DNA from: Prosthecobacter algae
Lineage (GTDB): Bacteria; Verrucomicrobiota; Verrucomicrobiia; Verrucomicrobiales; Verrucomicrobiaceae
Length of the DNA: 64,000 nucleotides
Direction of reading: 5' to 3'
Assembly: GCF_039542385.1 (NCBI RefSeq)
Contig: NZ_BAABIA010000005.1
Location: 310,001 to 374,000 of the forward strand
Under the pieces are notes generated by a model. It saw nothing but the letters and a program-made list of their open reading frames with translations, did not search any database and was not told the origin of the DNA. The first letter of the stretch is position 1, and each line of letters begins with the position of its first letter. This document shows, one piece after another, positions 1-7,758 of the stretch. The translations under genes and the position numbers were made by a program.

Positions 1-33
1 GTCTGGTTTAGCCGTGTGCGGTGGAGAGTTCAA

Positions 34-1296
34 ATGTTTGCTGATCGCTGGAAACAAATCCTGACCCGTCAGGGCGATGAGATCGCCCTCTGGCATCCTG
101 GGGGTGCGCTGTCCTACCATGCCCTGGAGGCGGCGGCGCGTGCGCTGGTGCCGCAGAGCTGCGGGCGGCTGGGGCGGTACTACCTGGCGCAGGGAGATGG
201 GGCGGAGGTCACCGTGGCCCTGCTGGCCGGGTTTCTCACGGGCAGGCCGGTGCAGGTGGTGGAAAAGGACCGCAGCCGCCGGATGCCCACCTGCTGCGTG
301 CCGCGCAATACGGCGCTGGTGAAGCAGACCGTGGGCAGCAGTGGCGTGCGGCGTTGCCAGTTCTTCACCTGGGCGCAGGTGGCGGCGGATGTGGACGGGC
401 TGCATGCGGCCCTGGGCCTGGGGCGCTGCGCCGTGGCCCTGGCCCCACTGAGTGTGGCGCACAGCTTTGGCCTGACGACGACGGTTTTGCAGACCCTCCT
501 GCACGGCCTGCCCACGCACTGGCTGCCCACGCCCTTTCCCACCGGCATGGTGGAGGCCCTGGCCCTGCATGAGCGCGCCTTTCTCCCCGGCGTGCCCGCC
601 ATGTGGAAGGCCTGGCTGATGACCCGGCTGGACCTTTCCCGCGTGGCCCTGGCCGTGTCCGCAGGGTCGCCCCTGACGCTGGAGCTGGAGGCCGGCGTGC
701 GCGAAACCTTCGGCCTGAAGCTGCACAATCTCTACGGCACCAGCGAGACCGGGGCCATCAGCTACGATGGGACGGAAACGCCCCGTACGCAGGCCGGGGA
801 CCTGGGCACCCTGCTGCCGGGCGTGCGCGCCACCGTGGTGGAGGGGCGCCTGCTGGTGGAAAGCGCCGCCGTGGGCCTGGGCTACGACACCGTGCAGCCT
901 GGCGAGCTTTTTTCCCTGGGCCGCCACCGCACCTGGGACCGCGTGATGCTGGCGGGCGAGGCCCTATCCTACGTCTGCTGCGAGGGGCCGGGCATCAATG
1001 TGGCCAGCCGCAAGCTGAGCCCCGCCGCCATCGCTGAAAAGATCCGCCAGGCCACCGGCGTGCGCCACGTGCGCATCCACGGCCAGCCCAGCCGGGACCC
1101 GGAGCGCATGCAGGACGTGGTGGCCTGCATCGGCATCCCGCCGGATCAGCTCACCAGCGACTTCAAATCCCGCGCCTGCGCCGCCCTGGCCCCCTGGGAA
1201 GTGCCACGCCACTGGCGCATCGAAAACCCCGCCCGCCCCACCAGTGGAGACGACCCCGCTGGCGGCCTCGAAGGCCTCGCCGCGCAGTTGGCGTGA
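34..1296 (+). CDS. ANL-superfamily (AMP-binding) acyl/aryl-CoA ligase-like protein, divergent
   Basis: This 420-residue protein looks like an adenylate-forming (ANL) enzyme, which normally activates a carboxylic acid with ATP. The best landmark is the A5-type motif LYGTSETGAI near residue 240. The P-loop is recognisable but degenerate (VGSSGVRR near residue 105, lacking the usual second Thr and Lys). The C-terminal lid is short and ends in RPTSGDDP where the catalytic Lys of the PxxxGK motif is expected, so that Lys seems missing. The protein is shorter than typical family members (about 500). I chose ATG at 34 because GGAGAG at 23-28 precedes it with good spacing; an in-frame GTG lies at 16. 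The gene is probably the last of an operon entering from the left. A compact ligase of a lipid or polyene cluster, or a catalytically impaired paralogue, are both possible. Confidence 0.7.
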   Translation: MFADRWKQILTRQGDEIALWHPGGALSYHALEAAARALVPQSCGRLGRYYLAQGDGAEVTVALLAGFLTGRPVQVVEKDRSRRMPTCCVPRNTALVKQTVGSSGVRRCQFFTWAQVAADVDGLHAALGLGRCAVALAPLSVAHSFGLTTTVLQTLLHGLPTHWLPTPFPTGMVEALALHERAFLPGVPAMWKAWLMTRLDLSRVALAVSAGSPLTLELEAGVRETFGLKLHNLYGTSETGAISYDGTETPRTQAGDLGTLLPGVRATVVEGRLLVESAAVGLGYDTVQPGELFSLGRHRTWDRVMLAGEALSYVCCEGPGINVASRKLSPAAIAEKIRQATGVRHVRIHGQPSRDPERMQDVVACIGIPPDQLTSDFKSRACAALAPWEVPRHWRIENPARPTSGDDPAGGLEGLAAQLA

Positions 1297-1360
1297 TGAG
1301 GGGGGGCTGCTGGCCCGGTTAAGCAATGTCTCCACTGGCGGTGCACCGGATTGCGGCCTT

Positions 1361-1780
1361 TCAAAAAGGTTGTATTTCGCAATGTGCTAGCTGCCCCGCT
1401 TGCATGATCTTCAAAGCTCTTTCGCTGACCACCAGTCGTGCATCGTCGGTCAGTCCCAGGTCGTTTTCTCCCGGTGACCCTTCAATGTGAAGCCATAAAA
1501 AAACCGGTGCAGGGATGCCCGGACAAAAAAGGCCGAAGTCTTCGGAAATCTCGTTTTGCAAGGGGGTTAGTCGCATGCCAGTGAAACCTGCCCCTAAAAG
1601 TCTTTTCCCGAGATCTTCAGTCACCATGTAGCAGGGATAGGTCTGCACCAGGTCATCCCCTAACCAGTTCGTGAGGATGAAGTGCAGGTGTAAAACTTTC
1701 GGGGGATGGCTGCCGTTGTCCAGCAGAGTGCCCGGGCCCATTTCACCTGGCACTTCTGGATCAAGAAGGAAGTAGGTCAT
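1361..1780 (-). CDS. putative immunity protein of toxin/immunity pair
   Basis: This is a 139-residue soluble acidic protein without a signal peptide or membrane segment. Its start codon overlaps the stop of the upstream toxin-like gene as ATGA (1777-1780), so the two are translationally coupled. The opening (MTYFLLDPEVPGEMG), the central W-LGDD stretch and the late segment LVVSERALKIM resemble the general layout of immunity proteins of the Imm11/DUF1629 and Imm43 kind. That resemblance is from memory and not established. Order (toxin first, immunity second), small size and coupling are the main support. If it is an immunity protein it should bind and block the C-terminal domain of its partner. 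Otherwise it is a hypothetical protein. Confidence 0.5.
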   Translation of the reverse strand: MTYFLLDPEVPGEMGPGTLLDNGSHPPKVLHLHFILTNWLGDDLVQTYPCYMVTEDLGKRLLGAGFTGMRLTPLQNEISEDFGLFCPGIPAPVFLWLHIEGSPGENDLGLTDDARLVVSERALKIMQAGQLAHCEIQPF

Positions 1781-3054
1781 GGAAGAGTGGGGACGAACAG
1801 ATGACCGAATTTGCGATCCATTTCAGTTGCCTTGTCCAGGAGGGACTGACGTGTCACTTTTGTTGCAGGGGTACTCCGGTAAAAGGAATCCCATTCTTTC
1901 CGCAAGATGCTTTTGTGAAGCGTACTATCCAGATTTAAGGGAATGCCCCGAAGGTTTTCCAATGAATGGATTTCTTCGCTGGAGAAGATGCCGGGATAAC
2001 GGGTGAGAGTCTGTTGTTCCAAGGCGTGATGGACCACCACTTGACCTTTGAGCTGAGGGTGACTTGTAAAAAAACTCAGCCGGTAGTCTGAATGAGATGC
2101 CTTTCCGAGCTGGAGGGTGCGTTTCCATGGGCTTGGTGGCAAGGCCCTGTTCAAACGCCTGTAAGTAGATTCCATCTTCTCACCCATGTTAGGGAAGTAC
2201 TGAGCTGCCCTGATCAGTGTAGCTAGATTGCGCCCGCCCCAGGTTCCGCTTGTAGAGGGCAGGAATGCTCCGCCTACCTTGGCCGCCTTGACCGCCACCT
2301 TCGCCATTTGGGCGGCCTTGCCTCCCACTTTCACCTGGGCTACGGGGATCAGCATTGTCAATATTTCAACAGAGGCTTGCCCACCAAGCTTGGTGAAGGC
2401 TTCCTTTTTAATGAGGATGAGACCCTCGCTGGTTTTCAGGTCGAAGTAGTCGACATCGTGGCTGGACGCCGCTTCAAACATGCGATTCTCTAAGAAGGCT
2501 TCCGCAAGTTCCGAAACGTCCTTTTTTATTTGAGCAGCAGGGGTGTTGCTCAAATATTGAGACAAATGAATGCTGCCGTCCTTCAGAGCAAAGGCGGTAT
2601 CCAAAGGGTGTCTTGCCATTTCCCACACCCCCTCTACCAACCCGGTCACTCCATCTTGTGCACCTTTCAACGCCTCCGTGCCGAGGGAGGCTCCTTCATT
2701 GACCATCTTGACCTCTTTCACAAAGCTGTGGAGGCTCTGGGCGTCGCAGCCGAAGCGCAGATGGGTTTCGGATTCAAAACCTTCGGTGGATAGGATCTGC
2801 ACCGATACTTGCGCAAGCTTGGTTTCAGGATCAAAATAAAGAGGCTCAGCGATACTGAAAAGAGTGCCTTGGCCCATCAATGTTTCCGGCGTAATTCCGG
2901 GCAAATCCTTCAAGTAAATGAAGCGGCCCTGTGTCGAGCTATGGCTATAATAAAAATACCAAGCCAGCGCCGCCAATAATCCAGCAACGAGAATGCATGA
3001 AAGCCGAAGCCACGACCATTTACTGGCTTTTTCGGAGGTGGTACGGGTAGGCAT
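1777..3054 (-). CDS. membrane-anchored polymorphic-toxin-like protein with C-terminal His-rich nuclease-like domain
   Basis: The protein has about 425 residues: a short basic N-terminus, one hydrophobic segment (about residues 15-35), a long helical middle containing an Ala/Lys/Val-rich stretch, and a conserved-looking C-terminal domain. That domain carries VVHHALEQQ, then ENLRGIPLN, then LHKSILRKEWDSFYR, so His-His...Asn...His in the order of His-Me-finger (HNH/colicin-like) nuclease toxins. The middle part containing GLVEGVWEMARHPLDTA resembles the pre-toxin linkers of polymorphic toxins. The immunity-like gene follows with a 4-nt overlap. An alternative GTG start at 3087 adds 11 residues; neither start has a clear ribosome-binding site. 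A single N-terminal anchor is unusual for a secreted toxin. The nuclease assignment is inference from motif order. Confidence 0.55.
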   Translation of the reverse strand: MPTRTTSEKASKWSWLRLSCILVAGLLAALAWYFYYSHSSTQGRFIYLKDLPGITPETLMGQGTLFSIAEPLYFDPETKLAQVSVQILSTEGFESETHLRFGCDAQSLHSFVKEVKMVNEGASLGTEALKGAQDGVTGLVEGVWEMARHPLDTAFALKDGSIHLSQYLSNTPAAQIKKDVSELAEAFLENRMFEAASSHDVDYFDLKTSEGLILIKKEAFTKLGGQASVEILTMLIPVAQVKVGGKAAQMAKVAVKAAKVGGAFLPSTSGTWGGRNLATLIRAAQYFPNMGEKMESTYRRLNRALPPSPWKRTLQLGKASHSDYRLSFFTSHPQLKGQVVVHHALEQQTLTRYPGIFSSEEIHSLENLRGIPLNLDSTLHKSILRKEWDSFYRSTPATKVTRQSLLDKATEMDRKFGHLFVPTLP

Positions 3055-3087
3055 TTTCAGGAGTATAGTTAATAAATAACTGGCCAC

Positions 3088-3394
3088 AGTTTGATGGGGC
3101 TTCTCGGGAGGTCAAGTGCCCCCTTTTTGTTGAAAGTGGTATCGCCTGTATGCCGAGATCAAGGTGGCCTCCAGGCTAGGCTCCTTCACCGTCCCCTGCC
3201 TGTCGGTGGTCACCATCTTGATCGTGCATTGGAGCCGCAGGCTTTGTTTGCTCGGGACTGTCGCGGTGAGCTTATGGCTGTTCTATTTTTCCCCACGCAT
3301 CTAGGAGGAGGCATGATCTCGCAAGTCCCCTGGCGCAAAGCCTGCTTTTGACTGATAATAAAGGCTGCCCCGGCGACGTATCCCTCTCTTCACG
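3088..3394. other. intergenic region between divergent toxin-like and DUF1552 genes
   Basis: About 300 bases lie between the divergent starts. An open frame on the plus strand (3091-3351) has no recognisable features and looks like chance. The region must hold promoters for both sides, but I see no convincing -35/-10 pair, repeat or hairpin. Confidence 0.5.
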
Positions 3395-4768
3395 ATGTCC
3401 AAAATTCTTTCCCGTCGAACTGTCTTGCGTGGCCTGGGGGCCACGGTGGCGCTGCCTTTCCTGGATGCCATGCGGCCACGCGCGGTGCGGGCGGCCGCGG
3501 CGGTGAAGGCCCCCACGCGCATGGGCTTCCTGTTCATGCCGAACGGCGTGCGGGAAGATCGCTGGACGCCGGAGGGGCAGGGGACGGACTTTAAATTTTC
3601 GCCCATTTTGAGCCCGCTGGAGGCGCACCGGAAGGACATCACCGTGGTGACGGGCCTGGGCAACCGCGCCTCCCTGGCCGGGGACGGGCACTACGCGAAG
3701 ACGGCGAACTGGCTGACAGGCACGCCCATCGCCAAGACCACGGGCAAGGACCTGCACTGCGGCATCTCCGTGGACCAGGTGCTGGCCAAGGAAAAAGGGT
3801 ATCTCACACGCTTCCCCTCCCTGGAGCTGGGCACGGAGCCGATCATGAGCGGCGTGGACCGCAATGTGAACTACACCATGCTCTACGGCAGCCACATCGC
3901 CTGGCGCACGCCCACCAGCCCCATCCCGGCGGAGATCAATCCGCGCTTCGTCTTTGACCGCCTCTTCCGCGAGGATGCCGCCCAGCGCCAAGCCAGTGCC
4001 GAGGAAAACAAAAGCGTGCTGGACCTGGTGCTGGCCGATGCCAAATCCCTGCGCGCCAAAGTGGGCAAGGAGGACCAGCAGCGCCTGGACGAATACCTGG
4101 AAAGCCTGCGCCACATCGAGCGCCGCATTGATGCCGACATCGCCCGCGTGGCCAGCGGGGAGAACCTGGACCCGGCAGCGAAGGAAGCGATGGCGCGCCT
4201 GGACAAACGCATCGCCGAGGCCATGGCCGCCAACCCCAAGGACGCGGGCTCCCGCCTGCGGATGGACCACACGGAGCACTGCCGCCTAATGCTGGACCTC
4301 ATGGCGCTGTCCTTCCAGACGGACAGCACCCGCACCAGCACCTTCATGTTTGGCTGGGCCGTCAGCGGCAAGAATTTTTCCTTCCTGCCCGGCGTGGAGG
4401 GCGGCCACCACCAGCTCTCCCATCACGAGGGCAAGGCCGACAAGCTGGACGCCTACGAGAAGATCAACCGCTGGCATGTCGACCAGTACAGCTACCTCAT
4501 CGACAAGCTGAAAAGCATCCAGGAAGGCGAGGGCAACCTGCTGGACAACAGCCTCATCCTCTTTGGCTCCAGCATCCGCGATGGCAACAAGCACGACCCT
4601 CGTAACCTCCCCCTCGTCCTTGCCGGTCACGGCGGCGGTGTGAAAGGCGGCCAGCATGTGGTGGCGGCCAAGGACACCCCGCTGTGCAACCTCTACACCG
4701 GCATGCTAAATCGCGCCGGAGTCGAAACCCCCTCCTTCGGCGACAGCTCCGGCATTCTGGAAGTGTAA
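3395..4768 (+). CDS. DUF1552 family Tat-exported protein
   Basis: This 457-residue protein begins with a twin-arginine signal (SRRTVLRG at residues 6-13, then a hydrophobic stretch), followed by the DUF1552 hallmark MGFLFMPNGVRED. Typical later segments include GHYAKTANWLTG, SVDQVLA, SLELGTEP and SILFGSSIRDGNKHD. DUF1552 proteins are abundant in Planctomycetota, Verrucomicrobiota and Myxococcota and are presumed extracytoplasmic; their activity is unknown. They usually sit beside a large DUF1592/1587/1588 cytochrome-type gene. No such partner occurs on either side here. It is flanked by the toxin-like pair and by the repeat array. The family call is firm; function is unknown. Confidence 0.9.
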   Translation: MSKILSRRTVLRGLGATVALPFLDAMRPRAVRAAAAVKAPTRMGFLFMPNGVREDRWTPEGQGTDFKFSPILSPLEAHRKDITVVTGLGNRASLAGDGHYAKTANWLTGTPIAKTTGKDLHCGISVDQVLAKEKGYLTRFPSLELGTEPIMSGVDRNVNYTMLYGSHIAWRTPTSPIPAEINPRFVFDRLFREDAAQRQASAEENKSVLDLVLADAKSLRAKVGKEDQQRLDEYLESLRHIERRIDADIARVASGENLDPAAKEAMARLDKRIAEAMAANPKDAGSRLRMDHTEHCRLMLDLMALSFQTDSTRTSTFMFGWAVSGKNFSFLPGVEGGHHQLSHHEGKADKLDAYEKINRWHVDQYSYLIDKLKSIQEGEGNLLDNSLILFGSSIRDGNKHDPRNLPLVLAGHGGGVKGGQHVVAAKDTPLCNLYTGMLNRAGVETPSFGDSSGILEV

Positions 4769-4880
4769 GCCTTGGCGCGAGGCTACGCCAGCAGGCGAGG
4801 GGAGCGCGGAGACTCCTCTCCGCATCCATTCATCCGCGGCGCAGCCGCCAAGATCCTTCCATGAACGGACGGAAACCCAA

Positions 4881-5921
4881 AGCCCCACGCCCTGGCGGGC
4901 GCAGCTACAGGCTGTAGCTGCCCGCGCCAGCGGGTGGTCCGGCGGATGCTCTCACATCCGCGAACTTCCCCACGCCCCCAAGGAGCGGGACTTGCCAAGT
5001 CCCGTTGCTTTGAACTCCGAATGTCCTCACGTCTCCACCTCCTCCAAAGCCCCACGCCCTGGCGGGCGCAGCTACGGGCTGTAGCTGCCCGCGCCAGCGG
5101 GTGGTCCGGCGAAGGCTCTCACGTCCGTGAACTCCCCCTCGCCCCCAAGGAGCGGGACTTGCCAAGTCCCGTTGCTTTGAACTCCGCCTGTCCCCACGCC
5201 TCCTCCAAAGCCCCACGCCCTGGCGGGCTGTAGCTGCCCGCGCCAGCAGGTGGTCCGGCGAAGGCTCTCACATCCGCGAACTTCCCCACGCCCCCCAAGG
5301 AGCGGGACTTGCCAAGTCCCGTTGCTTTGAACTCCGCCTGTCCCCACGTCTCCACCTCCTCCAAAGCCCACACCCTGGCGGGCGCAGCTACGGGCTGTAG
5401 CTGCCCGCGCCAGCGGGTGGTCCGGCGAAGGCTCTCACATCCGCGAACTTCCCCACGCCCCCAAGGAGCGGGACTTGCCAAGTCCCGTTGCTTTGAACTC
5501 CGAATGTCCCCGAGCCCCACGCCCTGGCGGGCGCAGCTACAGGCTGTAGCTGCCCGCGCCAGCGGGTGGTCCGGCGAAGGCTCTCACGTCCGCAAACCTC
5601 CTCCAAAGCCCCACGCCCTGGCGGGCGCAGCTACAGGCTGTAGCTGCCCGCGCCAGCGGGTGGTCCGGCGAAAGCTCTCACGTCCACGAACTTCCCCACG
5701 CCCCCCAAGGAGCGGGACTTGCCAAGTCCCGTTGCTTTGAACTCCGCCTGCCCCCACGTCTCCACCTCCTCCAAAGCCCCACGCCCTGGCGGGCGCAGCT
5801 ACGGGCTGTAGCTGCCCGCGCCAGCGGGTGGTCCGGCGAAGGCTCTCACGTCCGCGAACTTCCCCACGCCCCCAAGGAGCGGGACTTGCCAAGTCCCGTT
5901 GCTTTGAACTCCGAATGTCCC
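4881..5921. repeat. seven imperfect tandem units of a palindrome-rich intergenic repeat
   Basis: Units begin with AGCCCCACGCCCTGGCGGG (the fourth has AGCCCACACC) at about 4881, 5048, 5209, 5365, 5513, 5607 and 5775. A full unit is about 165 bp. Each contains palindrome 1, whose arms CAGCTACAG/GCTGTAGCTG are flanked by CCCTGGCGGGCG and CCCGCGCCAGCGGG; the centre reads CTACAGG or CTACGGG. Then come TGGTCCGGCGAAGGCTCTCA, palindrome 2 (GGGACTTGCCAAGTCCC) and the tail TTGCTTTGAACTCCG. Unit 3 lacks one arm of palindrome 1 and unit 5 lacks palindrome 2. All reading frames are partly open, so spurious ORFs appear on both strands; the lack of frame preference and the palindromes argue for non-coding repeats. 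The array lies between the DUF1552 stop and the ABC-F promoter region. Confidence 0.85.
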
Positions 5922-6145
5922 CTCCCCTGCGCCTAACCAAAGACGCACGCGCAAGGTGCCATCGGCGCAATGAAGCTGGAAAAGAGGACGCCAAGGAGCT
6001 TCGCGGCGGCTGTCCGCTCAGGGACTGAGCGGGCTACCGTTCTCCGCCTGCGACAGTTGAAAAGCCGCCCGCTCCCCCCCTCGTTTCTCACCTTTACAAA
6101 ACAAGCTGCAAACCGCTCCGCCCGTGCTACGGTGGCGATTCCCAC
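5922..6145 (+). other. unique sequence between repeat array and ABC-F gene
   Basis: About 220 bases of non-repetitive DNA follow the array and must carry the ABC-F promoter. One CCTAACC motif lies at 5932-5938. No clear Shine-Dalgarno precedes the ABC-F start. I see no gene here. Confidence 0.4.
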
Positions 6146-7756
6146 ATGCTCACCCTCCGCGACGTCACCAAGACTTTCAATGCCCGAACGCTGTTCACCG
6201 GGGCCAACATGACCGTGAACTACGCCGAACGCGTGGCTCTCGTCGGCCCGAACGGTGCGGGCAAGTCCACCCTGTTTTCCCTGATCCTCAAGGAGGATGA
6301 GCCGGACGCGGGCGAGGTGATCCGCGATGAGTGGACCACCCTGGGCTACCTGCCGCAGGAAAGCGAGCCGGTCGGCGAGGAGACCATCCTGGACGTGGCC
6401 ACGGGCAAGGCGGGCCTGATCGAGGAGCTGGAAAAGATCCTCCGCGAGTACGAGGAACGCGGCGATGTGGCGGCCCCGGAATACAACGAGGCGCACTCCA
6501 AGCACGATGCGCTGAATGATCCCCAGGCCGAAGCAAAGGCGAAGAAGATCCTGAAAGGCTTTGGCTTCAAGGAAGAGGATTTCAGCAAGCCCGCCCGCGA
6601 ATACTCCGGCGGCTGGGTGATGCGCGCTCACCTGGCCCGCATCCTGGTCATCGAACCCGATCTTCTCCTGCTGGATGAGCCCACCAACCACCTGGACCTG
6701 CTGTCCCTGATGTGGTTTAAGAATTACCTGAAGAACTATCCGGGCGCGATCCTACTGATCTCCCATGACCGCGACTTCATGGACGAGCTGATCGAGACCG
6801 TTTACGAAATCGAAGAGAGCAAACTGGTGCAGTACCAGGGCAACTACAGCGAGTACCTGAAGCAGAAGGAAGCCAACTGGGACCGCGCCTACCAGGCCTG
6901 GAAAAACCAGCAGAAGGAAATCGAAGCCATCCAGGAATTCATCGACCGGTTCCGCTCCGTGACCTCCAAAGCCGCGCAGGCGCAAAGCCGCGAACGCCAA
7001 CTGGAAAAGATGGAAAAGCTGGACCGGCCACGGCCCCTGCGGAAGGCCTTCCGTTTCAACTTCCCGCAGCCACCACGCGGTGGCCAGCGCGTCATCGCGC
7101 TGACGGACATCCATCAGGCCTACGGCGAAAAGAAGATCTATCAGGGCCTGGACCTGGAAGTGGAAAAGGGCGAGCGCACCGTGCTGGTGGGCCCCAACGG
7201 CGCGGGCAAGTCCACCCTCATCAAGATCATGGCCGGCGAGGTCCCCTTCCAGAAGGGCGAGCGCCGCTTTGGCACGAACATCAAGATGGGCTACTTCTCC
7301 CAGCACCGCGCCGATACGCTGGACCCAGAATGCACCATCCTGGAAGAACTGAAACGCTGTGCGCCGGAGCTGCGCGAAGACGATGCCCGCAGCATCCTGG
7401 GCAGCTTCCTGTTCAAGCGTGAAGACGTTTACAAGAAGTGCAAAGTCCTCAGCGGTGGCGAAAAGAGCCGCCTGAACCTGGTGAAGTTCCTGGTGGATCC
7501 GCCTAACCTACTTTTGATGGATGAGCCGACGACGCACTTGGACATCTGGGCCATCGAGGGCCTGATCCTGGCGCTGCAAAAGTTCGAAGGCACGCTGGTC
7601 TTCATTTCGCATGACGTGCACTTCATCCGCAGTCTGGCGACCAAGGTGCTGCACATCAATGCCGGAGTGGTCACGCCTTTCAGCGGCGGTTACGACTACT
7701 ACCTGGAGAAGACAGGCGCCGAAGAGAATGCACGCGCAGCCGTGATCGCGGGCTGA
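6146..7756 (+). CDS. ABC-F family ATP-binding protein (ribosome-associated type)
   Basis: The 536-residue protein has two ABC ATPase domains and no membrane segments, the hallmark of ABC-F proteins, which act on the ribosome. Walker A GPNGAGKST occurs twice (near residues 34 and 349). The signatures are YSGGWVMR in the first domain and LSGGEKSR in the second. Walker B stretches LLLLDEPTNHLD and LLLMDEPTTHLD are both present, each followed by an H-loop (ISHDRDF, ISHDVHF). The inter-domain linker (about residues 235-320) is charged and helical, with the SKAAQAQSR motif typical of the Uup/YdiF-type P-site linker. It converges on the M36 gene with only two bases between stop codons. Whether it is a housekeeping factor (Uup/Ett-like) or a resistance protein cannot be decided. 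Confidence 0.92.
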   Translation: MLTLRDVTKTFNARTLFTGANMTVNYAERVALVGPNGAGKSTLFSLILKEDEPDAGEVIRDEWTTLGYLPQESEPVGEETILDVATGKAGLIEELEKILREYEERGDVAAPEYNEAHSKHDALNDPQAEAKAKKILKGFGFKEEDFSKPAREYSGGWVMRAHLARILVIEPDLLLLDEPTNHLDLLSLMWFKNYLKNYPGAILLISHDRDFMDELIETVYEIEESKLVQYQGNYSEYLKQKEANWDRAYQAWKNQQKEIEAIQEFIDRFRSVTSKAAQAQSRERQLEKMEKLDRPRPLRKAFRFNFPQPPRGGQRVIALTDIHQAYGEKKIYQGLDLEVEKGERTVLVGPNGAGKSTLIKIMAGEVPFQKGERRFGTNIKMGYFSQHRADTLDPECTILEELKRCAPELREDDARSILGSFLFKREDVYKKCKVLSGGEKSRLNLVKFLVDPPNLLLMDEPTTHLDIWAIEGLILALQKFEGTLVFISHDVHFIRSLATKVLHINAGVVTPFSGGYDYYLEKTGAEENARAAVIAG

Positions 7757-7758
7757 GG

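Noticed and set aside
3091-3351. 86-residue plus-strand open frame upstream of the DUF1552 gene
   Set aside because: No start signal, no conserved features and atypical composition; treated as intergenic.
3272-4279. 335-residue minus-strand open frame opposite the DUF1552 gene
   Set aside because: Antisense shadow; the plus strand has a Tat signal and conserved DUF1552 segments.
4881-5921. CRISPR array
   Set aside because: Units are too long (about 165 bp), spacers are not unique, and no cas genes are near.
4783-5994. Several overlapping open frames on both strands over the repeat array
   Set aside because: They arise from tandem repeat units without stop codons, share repeated phrases in every frame, and show no recognisable domain or start signal.
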